DNA of 64,000 bases from a virus: the IMG/VR virus record IMGVR_UViG_3300033153_000868, positions 1 to 64,000 of that record. One strand, 5' to 3'. Numbering within the stretch: the first letter of the stretch is position 1; each line of letters starts with the position of its first letter. Shown piece after piece: positions 9,982 through 16,718 of this stretch. A model generated the notes under the pieces. That model made no database searches. It was not told the DNA's origin and worked only from the letters and a program-made list of their open reading frames with translations. Both the position numbers and the translations under genes were made by a program.

Positions 9982-10317
9982 TTAATTATTAGTTTCATTA
10001 TCTTCTATTTGTTTAGTTATTAGTTCTTCTTCTTCTTCTGTTGTATATGCATCCCAATATCCTTTTGGACATTCAGAAGATAAAGATCTTACTTTAAAAG
10101 CTAAGCTACATCCACAATCTCCACAACATGGTTGTGTACCTGGTGCAACACATTTATCTCCTCCAGCATCAAATAAAGAGCACTTTACACATATTTGAAA
10201 TCTATCAGTTGCTACTGCTTCAACATGTTCTTTTTTAAAAATACTATTCTTAATTCCTTCTGCAATTTTATCAGCATTTTTAAATACATCAAGATATTTA
10301 CTCCACTTACTTTTCAT
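9982..10317 (-). CDS. Cys-rich, probably zinc-binding protein (111 aa)
   Basis: The middle of the protein (about residues 40-85) has eight cysteines in the pattern CVKC, then C, then CCGDCGC, then a single C before PKGYW. This looks like one or two treble-clef or zinc-ribbon sites. The C-terminus is acidic (EEEEELI). It overlaps the next gene by 11 bases. Similar short zinc proteins are common in phage structural operons, but I cannot name its role. Confidence 0.65.
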   Translation of the reverse strand: MKSKWSKYLDVFKNADKIAEGIKNSIFKKEHVEAVATDRFQICVKCSLFDAGGDKCVAPGTQPCCGDCGCSLAFKVRSLSSECPKGYWDAYTTEEEEELITKQIEDNETNN

Positions 10318-10663
10318 TTCTAAATTTCTTTTTATTGCTAATATCTTGCTCTAGTTGTGCCATTGCTTTTTCCATTTGCAAAATATTATTTTGTATATCT
10401 TCACTTTTTGCAAATCCATTATAAGTTCTTTTAGCAATATTTCCCAAAAGACTTTTATTTTTCATTATAGATTTATCTAGTTTATTTTTTCTTAAATAAA
10501 AAGTTCCTAGCCCATCTACGTTAATTCTAGGAAAAGCTAAACTAGAAAGTTTTTGTCTAACCTTTGCATAATAAAATGAAACAAAATCATCTACAACAGA
10601 AGGGTGAACACCAACTTCATCTGCTATTCCTTTCTTAAACTCTTTATGACTCTTCGGATTCAC
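10307..10663 (-). CDS. IHF/HU-like DNA-binding protein
   Basis: The region from residue 18 to 62 follows the HU/IHF pattern: a helix HPSVVDDFVSFYYAKVRQKL and then a strand with FPRINVDGLGTFYLRKN, matching the I-x-G-h-G-T-F turn of the family. The C-terminal 50 residues form a charged helix. crAss-like phages usually carry an IHF-like gene in their structural region, so the place is as expected. It would bend or compact DNA, either during packaging or in late regulation. It overlaps both neighbours by a few bases, showing an operon. Confidence 0.75.
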   Translation of the reverse strand: MNPKSHKEFKKGIADEVGVHPSVVDDFVSFYYAKVRQKLSSLAFPRINVDGLGTFYLRKNKLDKSIMKNKSLLGNIAKRTYNGFAKSEDIQNNILQMEKAMAQLEQDISNKKKFRNEK

Positions 10664-11015
10664 GTCCTAATATTTTATAATCCAACAATACAAGACCACT
10701 AGATTGAACATTAATATCTGGATTTAAAGAAATAGTTTTTTTATTGTGTCCTTTTTTTACAAGTAAATTCTTCTTCTCAGCCTTTGTAATTGCATTTCTA
10801 GCTGATTGAGAACTTTTAAATATATTTTTTCCAACTGCAAAATCACAAAACTTTGTAAGTTCTATTCCTTGAACCTTAGCCAATTCAGTTAAAAATTTTA
10901 AATCTGAATTACTAATTAACGTATCATTAAAGAAACAGTATGTAACTATCTGATACTTTATTGATACATTTATATCTACTTGATGTTTAAGATCTACTTT
11001 ATTTACTATAGCCAT
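10644..11015 (-). CDS. Putative winged-helix DNA-binding protein (123 aa)
   Basis: Residues 38-90 read like a winged helix: a helix LKFLTELAKVQ, a helix LTKFCDFAVG, then SSQSARNAITKAEKKNLLVKKG, where a recognition helix is followed by the strand-turn-strand wing NKKTISLNPDI. The C-terminus ends with GRESEES. It is paired with the IHF-like gene by overlap, suggesting two DNA-binding proteins made together. The wHTH call is from pattern only and no named family is recognised. Confidence 0.6.
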   Translation of the reverse strand: MAIVNKVDLKHQVDINVSIKYQIVTYCFFNDTLISNSDLKFLTELAKVQGIELTKFCDFAVGKNIFKSSQSARNAITKAEKKNLLVKKGHNKKTISLNPDINVQSSGLVLLDYKILGRESEES

Positions 11016-11016
11016 A

Positions 11017-11937
11017 TCATAAACTCATTATCATATCAACAAAGTCAGGATGAGGATAACAATCCATTTTACCTTTCCTAACATTGGTGTGTGTTAATAA
11101 ACCTTTTATTTTTCCATAGAATGCATCTTGTTGAAAATCAAAGCCTTTTGTTGGACCATACTTTTTAATAAATTGTTGTAGTCCTAATCTTACATCTATA
11201 TTATCTCTATCAGCAACATATTTAATCCACTTTTCTGTTTCTTTAATTTGTGCTTCTGAATATGTATGCCAATATAGCTTGCCTTTAAATGGTTCATCAA
11301 GAGTAACAACTTGATCTGGTGTACATTTAGACCCAACATAAGTTAAATGATTTTTATCTAAATAACCCATGCTGCATATTTCTAATGCTACAGAGTGACG
11401 GTTCATAAATCCTGAACCTGTCCTACCCAAATGCCATCCTTGACATCCTTCAGGAAAAGCTTGTACCATAACACCATCAAACTCATCATCACCATTTCTG
11501 TGATTGATACCTCCTAAAACAAATTCAGTGGCAACTCTTCCTCTAGTATCCCTACCCCAATGATCAATACATCTATATGGATTAGCATTACCTGCTGTAT
11601 GATGTAAAAATATATATTCATTTTGTATAGGTCCCTTAAGGTATTCTCCTTTTGGTAAGTGATGTCTATGAATTATTTGATCATAGTTTGTTTTAAAATA
11701 CTGAGATGAAGCATCTGTATCTTCGTCAATTGCTTCTGTAACAGTATATTCCATATTTAGAATTAATGTCCATGTATTAGAGTCTACAACTCCTGTAACC
11801 ATTAAGTCCTTATCTAATTGGAATCTTTCTACAGCTTTTTCTGTCAAGGGTCCAAAAACCCCATCTACGGTAAGCCCTAATGCTGTCTGTAGTGTTTTAA
11901 CATCTGAGCCTCTATCACCTCTCTTAAGCTGTTTCAT
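11017..11937 (-). CDS. Endolysin: peptidoglycan-binding domain plus N-acetylmuramoyl-L-alanine amidase
   Basis: Residues 1-60 are a PG_binding_1 repeat (RGDRGSDVKTLQTALGL, then VDGVFGPLTEKAVERFQ). Residues 105-270 match the Amidase_2 (T7 lysozyme/PGRP) family: FLHHTAGNANPY gives the first zinc His, GWHLGRTG and HSVALEICSMG mark the core, and WHTYSEAQ and KMDCYPHPDF supply the last ligands near residues 220 and 295. The enzyme cuts the amide bond between muramic acid and the stem peptide. There is no signal peptide, so it needs a holin for release; candidates are at 45364, 50809 and 13623. It overlaps the gene upstream by 14 bases. Confidence 0.88.
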   Translation of the reverse strand: MKQLKRGDRGSDVKTLQTALGLTVDGVFGPLTEKAVERFQLDKDLMVTGVVDSNTWTLILNMEYTVTEAIDEDTDASSQYFKTNYDQIIHRHHLPKGEYLKGPIQNEYIFLHHTAGNANPYRCIDHWGRDTRGRVATEFVLGGINHRNGDDEFDGVMVQAFPEGCQGWHLGRTGSGFMNRHSVALEICSMGYLDKNHLTYVGSKCTPDQVVTLDEPFKGKLYWHTYSEAQIKETEKWIKYVADRDNIDVRLGLQQFIKKYGPTKGFDFQQDAFYGKIKGLLTHTNVRKGKMDCYPHPDFVDMIMSL

Positions 11938-12235
11938 CTTGCATAGCTTTTACCATTGCTTCTTGAAAAGCTTTACCTTCTTCTGTATTAAGATCTGGTG
12001 CACCTTCACCTTTTTGAGCAGCATATTGCTGTGCCATAAACATTTGGGCTTGCATACGCTCTGCTCTAGCCTTTTCTATAGTAGCTAATAACGTTTCATA
12101 ATCTGCTTGAACTTCCAAGTGTGGAATATTATCATTGTAGAATTGAGTAATTTCATCTCTACGTGCTGACATTTCTTCTTTAGACATTTTTGGATCTTTG
12201 TCTTGAAGATTTGAATTGGTTTTTGAATCTGACAT
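11924..12235 (-). CDS. Hypothetical helical protein (about 103 aa)
   Basis: The frame opens at 12265, but the first ten residues read like leader sequence, and the internal ATG at 12235 (MSDSKTNSNLQDKDPKMSKE) is the more likely start. The product is helical and rich in Met, Gln, Glu and Ala, with two helices around residues 40-75. It may be a small structural or scaffold-like protein. It overlaps the endolysin start by 14 bases. Confidence 0.6.
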   Translation of the reverse strand: MSDSKTNSNLQDKDPKMSKEEMSARRDEITQFYNDNIPHLEVQADYETLLATIEKARAERMQAQMFMAQQYAAQKGEGAPDLNTEEGKAFQEAMVKAMQDETA

Positions 12236-12296
12236 TTTACTATTTTTATAAGTTAATAAAAACAAATGTATAAAAAATAGTTTAAATAAAAAAAGT

Positions 12297-12557
12297 TTAG
12301 ATGTTTATTTTAGAAACCGTATTACGTCTAAGTACGTCAATTAATATTTTAGCTTCCGAATATTGCCATATTTTAATTGTCATTGCAGGATCTTGTATGT
12401 ACCACCCTCCATCTTCTTCTGCTTCATCATTTCCACCAGAGTGAAAGATTATATCACCAAACTCTATGTGAAAATAGTAATATCCTTCTGGCCAGTCATC
12501 ATCATCATCATGACTTATTTTTGTAAACCCTAATTCTCTTAACTGTGCTGCTGTCAT
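12297..12557 (-). CDS. Hypothetical acidic protein (86 aa)
   Basis: The product has an unusual run DDDDDWPEGYYYFHIEFGD near residues 17-34 and a second acidic patch NDEAEEDGGWY. The aromatic and acidic repeats suggest a small beta-rich protein. No family is recognised. It sits in the cluster of small structural-region genes with 3 bases to its upstream neighbour. Confidence 0.55.
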   Translation of the reverse strand: MTAAQLRELGFTKISHDDDDDWPEGYYYFHIEFGDIIFHSGGNDEAEEDGGWYIQDPAMTIKIWQYSEAKILIDVLRRNTVSKINI

Positions 12558-12560
12558 ATC

Positions 12561-12854
12561 CTACCATTTAACTTTGTCTGCCCAATAAGCAGCAGACATT
12601 TTACCTTTCTTTATGTTTTTGCCATGTCTAGCTTTAAAACTCTTACGTTTAGCTTTCATTTTAGCTGACTCACCTGCTTTTGGTTTACCAGCAGTCTTTG
12701 CACCCTTTTGTCCAAAACGTATAGTCTTAATCTTGTCTCCTTCTTTGGCTACAACAATATGAGACTTCTTTGGGTGTCCCGGTGTACGCTTTGGTTTATT
12801 ATATCCTGATACCCCAGCTCTTGTTAATCTGCTGTCTTTTTTCTTAGGTGCCAT
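12561..12854 (-). CDS. Small very basic protein (97 aa), phage virion-cluster type
   Basis: Nearly a third of the residues are Lys or Arg. The C-terminal half KRKSFKARHGKNIKKGK followed by MSAAYWADKVKW resembles short basic proteins I know from many marine and Bacteroidota phages, which have no proven function. The charge suggests binding of DNA or RNA. It is one of a set of basic proteins in this operon. Confidence 0.7.
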   Translation of the reverse strand: MAPKKKDSRLTRAGVSGYNKPKRTPGHPKKSHIVVAKEGDKIKTIRFGQKGAKTAGKPKAGESAKMKAKRKSFKARHGKNIKKGKMSAAYWADKVKW

Positions 12855-12856
12855 TA

Positions 12857-13384
12857 TTAATGTGCTTTAGCTTGTATAACAATCCATTCTGTTCCATCAG
12901 ACCAAAGAGATACACCTTCATATCTTTTAGAAATCTCAAAATCAGCTCCACCATCTATAGTGTCTCCTGGAGCTGCAGTAAGAAAAATTTTATCTTGTGC
13001 TCCATTATCCAGGCTACCATCTGTAATAATTCTAATATTTCTATATTTTAATGAAGAAGCAAGTGGTATATTAAGAATATAATTTCCATTTCCAAGACCA
13101 TCCCAAGATATATCTATTAAATTATAATTAGTGGGCATTGTAGAAGACCCATCAGCACCGGCTAAAATTTTAAAAGGTTCTAGCTTAACTAGTTGAGAAG
13201 TATTATTATTTATAAAAGACACTAGATCTTTTGCTAATATTAATTCTGTATCTACTTTTGGATTTGGTTTTAATCTTTCGTGGGATGTTTCATATCTAGA
13301 TATAACAAAATAATCATCTTGTTTAAGTTTTTTTACTTTCTTTCTTGAAAGCATTCCCATCATGTCTTGTAATATTGTACTCAT
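12857..13384 (-). CDS. Putative virion appendage protein sharing an N-terminal module with the tail fibre (175 aa)
   Basis: The first 55 residues (MSTILQDMMGMLSRKKVKKL, then DDYFVISRYE, then ELILAKDLVSFI) match in pattern the starts of the 871-aa protein at 41671-44286 and the 329-aa protein at 45835-46824. The rest (about 85-175) looks like a small beta-sandwich with GNGNYILNIPLAS and a C-terminal WSDGTEWIVIQAKAH, a pattern common in phage fibre tips. It may be a head or tail fibre that docks on the same virion site as the others. Confidence 0.6.
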   Translation of the reverse strand: MSTILQDMMGMLSRKKVKKLKQDDYFVISRYETSHERLKPNPKVDTELILAKDLVSFINNNTSQLVKLEPFKILAGADGSSTMPTNYNLIDISWDGLGNGNYILNIPLASSLKYRNIRIITDGSLDNGAQDKIFLTAAPGDTIDGGADFEISKRYEGVSLWSDGTEWIVIQAKAH

Positions 13385-13623
13385 CTTTTTTTTCCTTTAT
13401 GCAAGCCGTGACTTGCGTGTTGTTTACCTTTCTTGGTAGCAGCACGTTTCTTTGCATTAGCTGCAGCCAATTTCTTTTTACCTTTCTTAGTACTCTTAAG
13501 TTTAGATATAGTTCTAGAAGGTGCATATACCTCTCCGGTTTCGGAAGATTTCTTTCCGCTTGCCGTTCTCCATTTCTGCTTGGTCCATCTAGTTAGACTT
13601 TTTTGTTGTTTAGTCTTTGCCAT
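13381..13623 (-). CDS. Small very basic protein (80 aa), DUF5872-like
   Basis: The N-terminal half has SLTRWTKQKWRTASGKKSSE followed by GEVYAPSRTISKLKS, which resembles the DUF5872 motif found in phages and large DNA viruses. The C-terminal half is a Lys/Ala tract like a histone tail (KKLAAANAKKRAATKKGK). It ends HKGKKR. Binding to nucleic acid is likely from charge alone. It overlaps its neighbours by one to four bases. Confidence 0.65.
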   Translation of the reverse strand: MAKTKQQKSLTRWTKQKWRTASGKKSSETGEVYAPSRTISKLKSTKKGKKKLAAANAKKRAATKKGKQHASHGLHKGKKR

Positions 13624-13844
13624 TACTTACATCTTGATTCTTGTAGCCTAATAATTTCTTTCTCTAATTCTACAATCCTATCTTCCGATTCATTGATCAT
13701 TTTTATTTTTTTTTCTAGCCTAGCTTCTAGTACAACCATATCATCTGATAATTGTGCTATTTGGCTATATGCTATACCCATTGTGAATATAATACCTATG
13801 ATCCAAATTATATTACCAATATTTAGGGTTAGGTCTTTCATCAT
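13623..13844 (-). CDS. Small membrane protein with N-terminal TM and coiled coil (73 aa), spanin- or holin-like
   Basis: Residues 8-28 (NIGNIIWIIGIIFTMGIAYS) form one membrane helix and residues 35-70 form a charged heptad-like helix (VVLEARLEKKIKMINE). This is the layout of an inner-membrane spanin subunit or a small lysis accessory. The amidase gene lies 1.7 kb downstream in the same operon. No strong family match is known to me. Confidence 0.55.
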   Translation of the reverse strand: MMKDLTLNIGNIIWIIGIIFTMGIAYSQIAQLSDDMVVLEARLEKKIKMINESEDRIVELEKEIIRLQESRCK

Positions 13845-14050
13845 TTCTTGGATTTGTATCCACCACCGTTAGCTTTGTAACGTTTAGCAAGCATTTGAGC
13901 TTTACGTGCAGACCACTGACCAGGTGCACCACCCTTACTACCAGCCTTGATAGAATTAAATAATCTTTTACGCATTCCCGGTTTAGTATAATTCCCTGAA
14001 CTATTTACGGTACTTTTTTTCTTTTTAGTTGTTTTTCTTTTTAATGCCAT
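13841..14050 (-). CDS. Small very basic protein (69 aa), common phage type
   Basis: The centre reads RLFNSIKAGSKGGAPGQWSA followed by RKAQMLAKRYKANGGGYKSKK. I recognise this as a motif of short proteins found in many marine and environmental phages, function unknown. The N-terminus is a Lys/Thr tract. It overlaps the next gene by four bases (ATGA type). Confidence 0.7.
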   Translation of the reverse strand: MALKRKTTKKKKSTVNSSGNYTKPGMRKRLFNSIKAGSKGGAPGQWSARKAQMLAKRYKANGGGYKSKK

Positions 14051-14055
14051 AATTT

Positions 14056-14379
14056 CTAAGCTTCATAAGTTTCCGGATACGCCTTAAACATTATATCCCT
14101 TAATGCAGCACACTTCTCATAGTCTTCTTCTTCTACGAAGTACGCTATCATATTTTCTAATTCTTCAAGTTTCGGTCCATTGTCTGGATCATAAGCCATC
14201 ACTAACTCTTTTCCCTCACTAAATTGAGTTGATATTAATTCTTCAAAAGTAATTTCCCCGGTCAGTAACATCCATGCATTGTTGTATGCTGTGTCTAATA
14301 TAATAGCATCTAACTGCATTTGCTGTATGTCAGATAAACCACCAGTTTCTTTTTCCCCGTTATCATCCCAATCAGCCAT
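14056..14379 (-). CDS. Acidic protein with a UVR-like motif (107 aa)
   Basis: Near residues 70-97 the sequence LEELENMIAYFVEEEDYEKC followed by AALRDIM follows the UVR motif pattern (two helices with E-x-A-A-x-L-R-D). In UvrB/UvrC and ClpC-like proteins this motif mediates protein contacts. The protein is otherwise acidic and helical. It is the first gene of the long minus-strand structural operon, facing the control region, so it may be made early in the late transcript. Confidence 0.6.
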   Translation of the reverse strand: MADWDDNGEKETGGLSDIQQMQLDAIILDTAYNNAWMLLTGEITFEELISTQFSEGKELVMAYDPDNGPKLEELENMIAYFVEEEDYEKCAALRDIMFKAYPETYEA

Positions 14380-14728
14380 AGTATTTTGTTTAGTGAGTAA
14401 CTCTTCTATAAAAACAATATACTAAAATTCCCCGTCCTATAAAAATTTTTGAGCCACAACATCCCCCCGTCTACTGTAAAATTGCCCCTACGCCCCACCA
14501 AAAAATTGTGTGTTTGGCACTTTCAAGAGGTATATATGATCTGCTCCCCAACTAAATTTTGCAGTGCGGGTACCCCCTATGTTTGCATAGGAACTCAAAC
14601 TGCACTTGCTAACTGCATAAAGTTGTACAAAAAAAAAGAATGTATGACTATTGTGTGATAGCAAAGCGGAGTAGTGTAGTGCTACTGTGTCTACGTCAGG
14701 TATCTACTGAATATCAATACATCATTGA

Positions 14729-14759
14729 TTTGTTTGTATTCATCAGTAGTATATATATG
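14729..14759 (+). promoter_or_regulatory. Putative Bacteroidota-type promoter for the first early gene
   Basis: TTTG at 14729-14732 is followed after 19 bases by TATATATG at 14752-14759. The known Bacteroidota consensus is TTTG, 19-21 bases, TAnnTTTG; the -7 box here differs in one position. Transcription would start near 14766, so the hairpin element at 14783 would lie in the leader of the 14897 gene. Confidence 0.4.
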
Positions 14760-14782
14760 ATGGACTCACTGTGTGCATATAC

Positions 14783-14814
14783 GGCATTTTTCAATGCCTC
14801 TGCTCCCAAACTAT
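14783..14814 (+). promoter_or_regulatory. Conserved hairpin element, copy 1 (5' leader)
   Basis: A perfect 6-bp stem GGCATT/AATGCC (14783-14788 with 14793-14798) closes a TTTC tetraloop and is followed directly by TCTGCTCCCAAACTAT (14799-14814). The same loop and same 16-base tail occur after a different stem sequence at 15385-15416. Stem change with loop and tail conserved points to an RNA structure or a protein-binding RNA site, probably regulating the 14897 gene. Confidence 0.65.
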
Positions 14815-14896
14815 ATATAGCGGGATAAGCCGTTTAACCTTTTCAGCAATAGCCTTATCACTATTGTAATCAATTTAATAATTAAATAATTTCATT

Positions 14897-15358
14897 ATGA
14901 ACAATTTAGTAACAGTACGCAAGAATGAAGACGGAACATTCATCAGTAAAACAAAGAACAAAGATATTGGCTTTGTAATCTATGAACAAAAGGCCGTTGA
15001 ACTTAGAAATGGTTGGTATGCAGATAAATCTTTGTCAGCATTAGTATTAGGCCCAATAGCTTTGCTTGAGTCTATGGACCACTCAAAACCATTGACAGGT
15101 AAGATTATTGTGCGTGAGCAACTTGAGCCATTCAATGATAAGGATTTGACATACAAATTAAAGTATGCTGGTGACTCAAAGGTAGTATGTATGAAAGGTG
15201 ATAAACCTATTTACAGAACTACAGAGTTTACCTCAGACCTTAATGCTCAGTCTACTTTTATTCAGCACACCAATGGTGCTGAGATAAGAGAGGCTAACAA
15301 CTCTACTGTAGCTGTAGAGAGCTTGAATGCGTTTAAGCAGGAAACTGTAGAAGCGTAA
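14897..15358 (+). CDS. Early protein of unknown function (153 aa), paralogue of the 18577 gene
   Basis: The protein aligns along most of its length with the 204-aa product of 18577-19191. Shared anchors are GWYADKSLSALVLG against GWLRERNLTTLIMG, TGKIIVREQLEPFN against PGKIIAIESLEPFN, LKYAGDSKVVCMKG against LKYAGDTGIICCQD, and QHTNGAEIREANNS against EHTNGDAIRAANES. The fold looks mainly beta (OB- or PH-like), but the family is unknown to me. It lacks the acidic tail of its paralogue. It is the first gene of the plus-strand block, flanked by two copies of the hairpin element, and could be an abundant nucleic-acid-binding protein that controls its own RNA. That role is inference. Confidence 0.7.
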   Translation: MNNLVTVRKNEDGTFISKTKNKDIGFVIYEQKAVELRNGWYADKSLSALVLGPIALLESMDHSKPLTGKIIVREQLEPFNDKDLTYKLKYAGDSKVVCMKGDKPIYRTTEFTSDLNAQSTFIQHTNGAEIREANNSTVAVESLNAFKQETVEA

Positions 15359-15363
15359 TTGTA

Positions 15364-15418
15364 ACATAGTAGCTTGTGGGTAGGCGTGCTTTTCAGCACG
15401 TCTGCTCCCAAACTATGT
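15364..15418 (+). promoter_or_regulatory. Conserved hairpin element, copy 2 (3' of the early gene)
   Basis: The inner stem CGTGCT/AGCACG (15385-15390 with 15395-15400) closes the same TTTC loop as copy 1 and is followed by the same TCTGCTCCCAAACTAT (15401-15416). An outer helix ACATAGT/ACTATGT (15364-15370 with 15412-15418) encloses it, so the conserved tail sits partly in an internal loop. It begins six bases after the stop codon. There is no T-tract, so it is not a simple terminator. Confidence 0.65.
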
Positions 15419-15539
15419 TTAGCACTTATAAAAATAGAATTAGTACAGAATGTTACTACTCTCAGACAATAACTACTAACTATTGTTACATAGAGTCAAA
15501 AACAATTGAATTAAGTTATAAAAGTGTGGTAATTTTATT

Positions 15540-16501
15540 TTTTTTGTGTGTGTCACTCTGAATGTGAGGTCTTATACCCACAAAATACCACCTTTTACCA
15601 CTCTTGTAACTATGAGTGTTACTAATAATATAAATATAGCTAACGTAGCTACAAGTGTAACTATTACACTCAACAATATAACAAGGGTAGTCTTTGTCTC
15701 TTCCTCTATAGGATAAGAGCCATATTACCCGCAATATTAAAACAGGCACATAGATATATTCCTGTATAAACATGGTTGGTCTAATCCAGTGAGTTGCTGG
15801 CGTAAGAGAGAACTTACAGTAATCTAAACTCAATATGCTAATACCATAACTAGAGGAATGTGGATCAACAATACCAATAAGACTACAAGTTATGGTTATT
15901 AGCTTTAATCATCCAGCAATAAAGCAGGGTGTGAAGTAGATAGGGACGTGGATATTAATCCTGAACTTGGTAATGAGTCCTGCAGGATAGTCTCTATCTA
16001 CTTTTAAAACATAATAACTAATAATCCTACCGTATGGATGGAGGTGAATAGCGGAGTGAATATCTCTATTAGTTATATCTTTTAAACCCGTGGCAACGGG
16101 AGTGTTGGGTGTCACTTTGTACACCAAGAGGAGTAGTTTGTCAGCTTAACCTCGTATACGTTAGGGTCAATGTACCTGTAAGGTTTGACAACCGGAAACC
16201 GTGTATTTGACTTGTCTGTTGAATATGTAACAGTCACCGTCAACCGGGATAACGGTCGTAAGAGGTAATCAGGCTCTTTATTTTTAACTCAAGAACAATA
16301 TAAAGATACGTGTCTAGGTAATTCTAGACTAGTGTGACACACATGAAGTGAATTAGGTTAATTACCTATAGTGTCTAATCAACCAATGAGTATGTTGGTA
16401 GGTGTTGGTCTCACCTAATAATCAAATGACTTATTCCTAACTATGAGTATTCATAGGACAGCCATGCCAGTTGTAGTTGGATAAAACAGACTGGCTTTTT
16501 T
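15540..16501 (+). ncRNA. Large structured non-coding RNA candidate (about 950 nt)
   Basis: No convincing gene fits this stretch, and parts are richer in G+C than the flanks. It can fold into many strong helices: TTGCTGG/CCAGCAA (15794-15800 with 15913-15919) enclosing hairpin GTAAG/CTTAC (15802-15817) and a 15-bp helix with one bulge (15837-15851 with 15888-15903); a 14-bp helix with one G-U pair (15934-15947 with 15990-16003); a perfect 10-bp helix ATAACTAATA/TATTAGTTAT (16014-16023 with 16067-16076); CCCGT-GGCA-ACGGG (16087-16100); GGTGT/ACACC (16108-16125); TTGTCA/TGACAA (16138-16143 with 16186-16191); GTCTAG/CTAGAC (16312-16329); TAGGTG/CACCTA (16399-16417); CTATGA-GTAT-TCATAG (16441-16456). 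A terminator ends it at 16501. Size and phage setting with tRNAs nearby recall GOLLD and ROOL RNAs, but I cannot confirm membership. The 5' end is a guess. A weaker stop (AAGAG/CTCTT then TATTTTT) at 16260-16285 may divide it in two. Confidence 0.65.
16466..16501 (+). terminator. Intrinsic terminator at the end of the structured RNA
   Basis: GCCAGT (16466-16471) pairs with ACTGGC (16490-16495), extended by TGT/ACA with one bulged G, and is followed by six T (16496-16501). The orientation shows that the RNA upstream is read from the plus strand. Confidence 0.75.
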
Positions 16502-16522
16502 AAAATCTAATACTAAAACGTT

Positions 16523-16693
16523 ATGAAAAAACAATTCTTATATTTTATTCTATTACTATTCATAGGTGGACCAATGTTACAATCATGTGGTTCTTCTCGT
16601 AAATGCTCTGTCAAGAAAAGTAAAAAGCATTTTGCAAAGAAGAACTATTGGAAACCTAAAAAGAGACACAAGAGATCCAAATGGGGTCGTTAA
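16523..16693 (+). CDS. Small lipoprotein (56 aa), spanin- or exclusion-type candidate
   Basis: The peptide begins MKKQFLYFILLLFIGGPMLQ followed by SCGSS: a Lys start, a hydrophobic core and a lipobox LQSC, so signal peptidase II should cleave before the Cys at residue 22. The mature part is about 35 residues and almost entirely basic and aromatic (KNYWKPKKRHKRSKWGR). The ATG at 16523 has an A-rich leader. Such tiny basic lipoproteins could be an outer-membrane spanin or a superinfection exclusion factor; neither can be proved here. Confidence 0.65.
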   Translation: MKKQFLYFILLLFIGGPMLQSCGSSRKCSVKKSKKHFAKKNYWKPKKRHKRSKWGR

Positions 16694-16718
16694 TCATTAA
16701 TCAATTAAATTATATATC

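Larger units (their letters stand above)
14380..14896. other. Divergent non-coding control region
   Basis: This stretch of about 517 bases separates the minus-strand structural operon from the plus-strand early gene and has no credible gene. It holds a perfect 6-bp hairpin CCTATG-TTTG-CATAGG at 14576-14591, a partial copy of a conserved string (TCTGCTCCCCAACTA, 14550-14564), a promoter candidate at 14729-14759 and one full hairpin element at 14783-14814. Several C-rich runs at 14460-14505 stand out from the A/T-rich background. No hairpin and T-tract terminator was seen. Confidence 0.7.

Noticed and set aside
14449-14828. Two plus-strand frames (69 and 62 codons) in the divergent region
   Set aside because: They run through C-rich runs, hairpins and the promoter candidate, and lack start context and motifs.
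15516-16127. Two minus-strand frames (105 and 72 codons) that could be genes in the control region
   Set aside because: They have no recognisable motif, unusual composition, poor start leaders and lie opposite sequence dominated by strong RNA helices and a plus-strand terminator.
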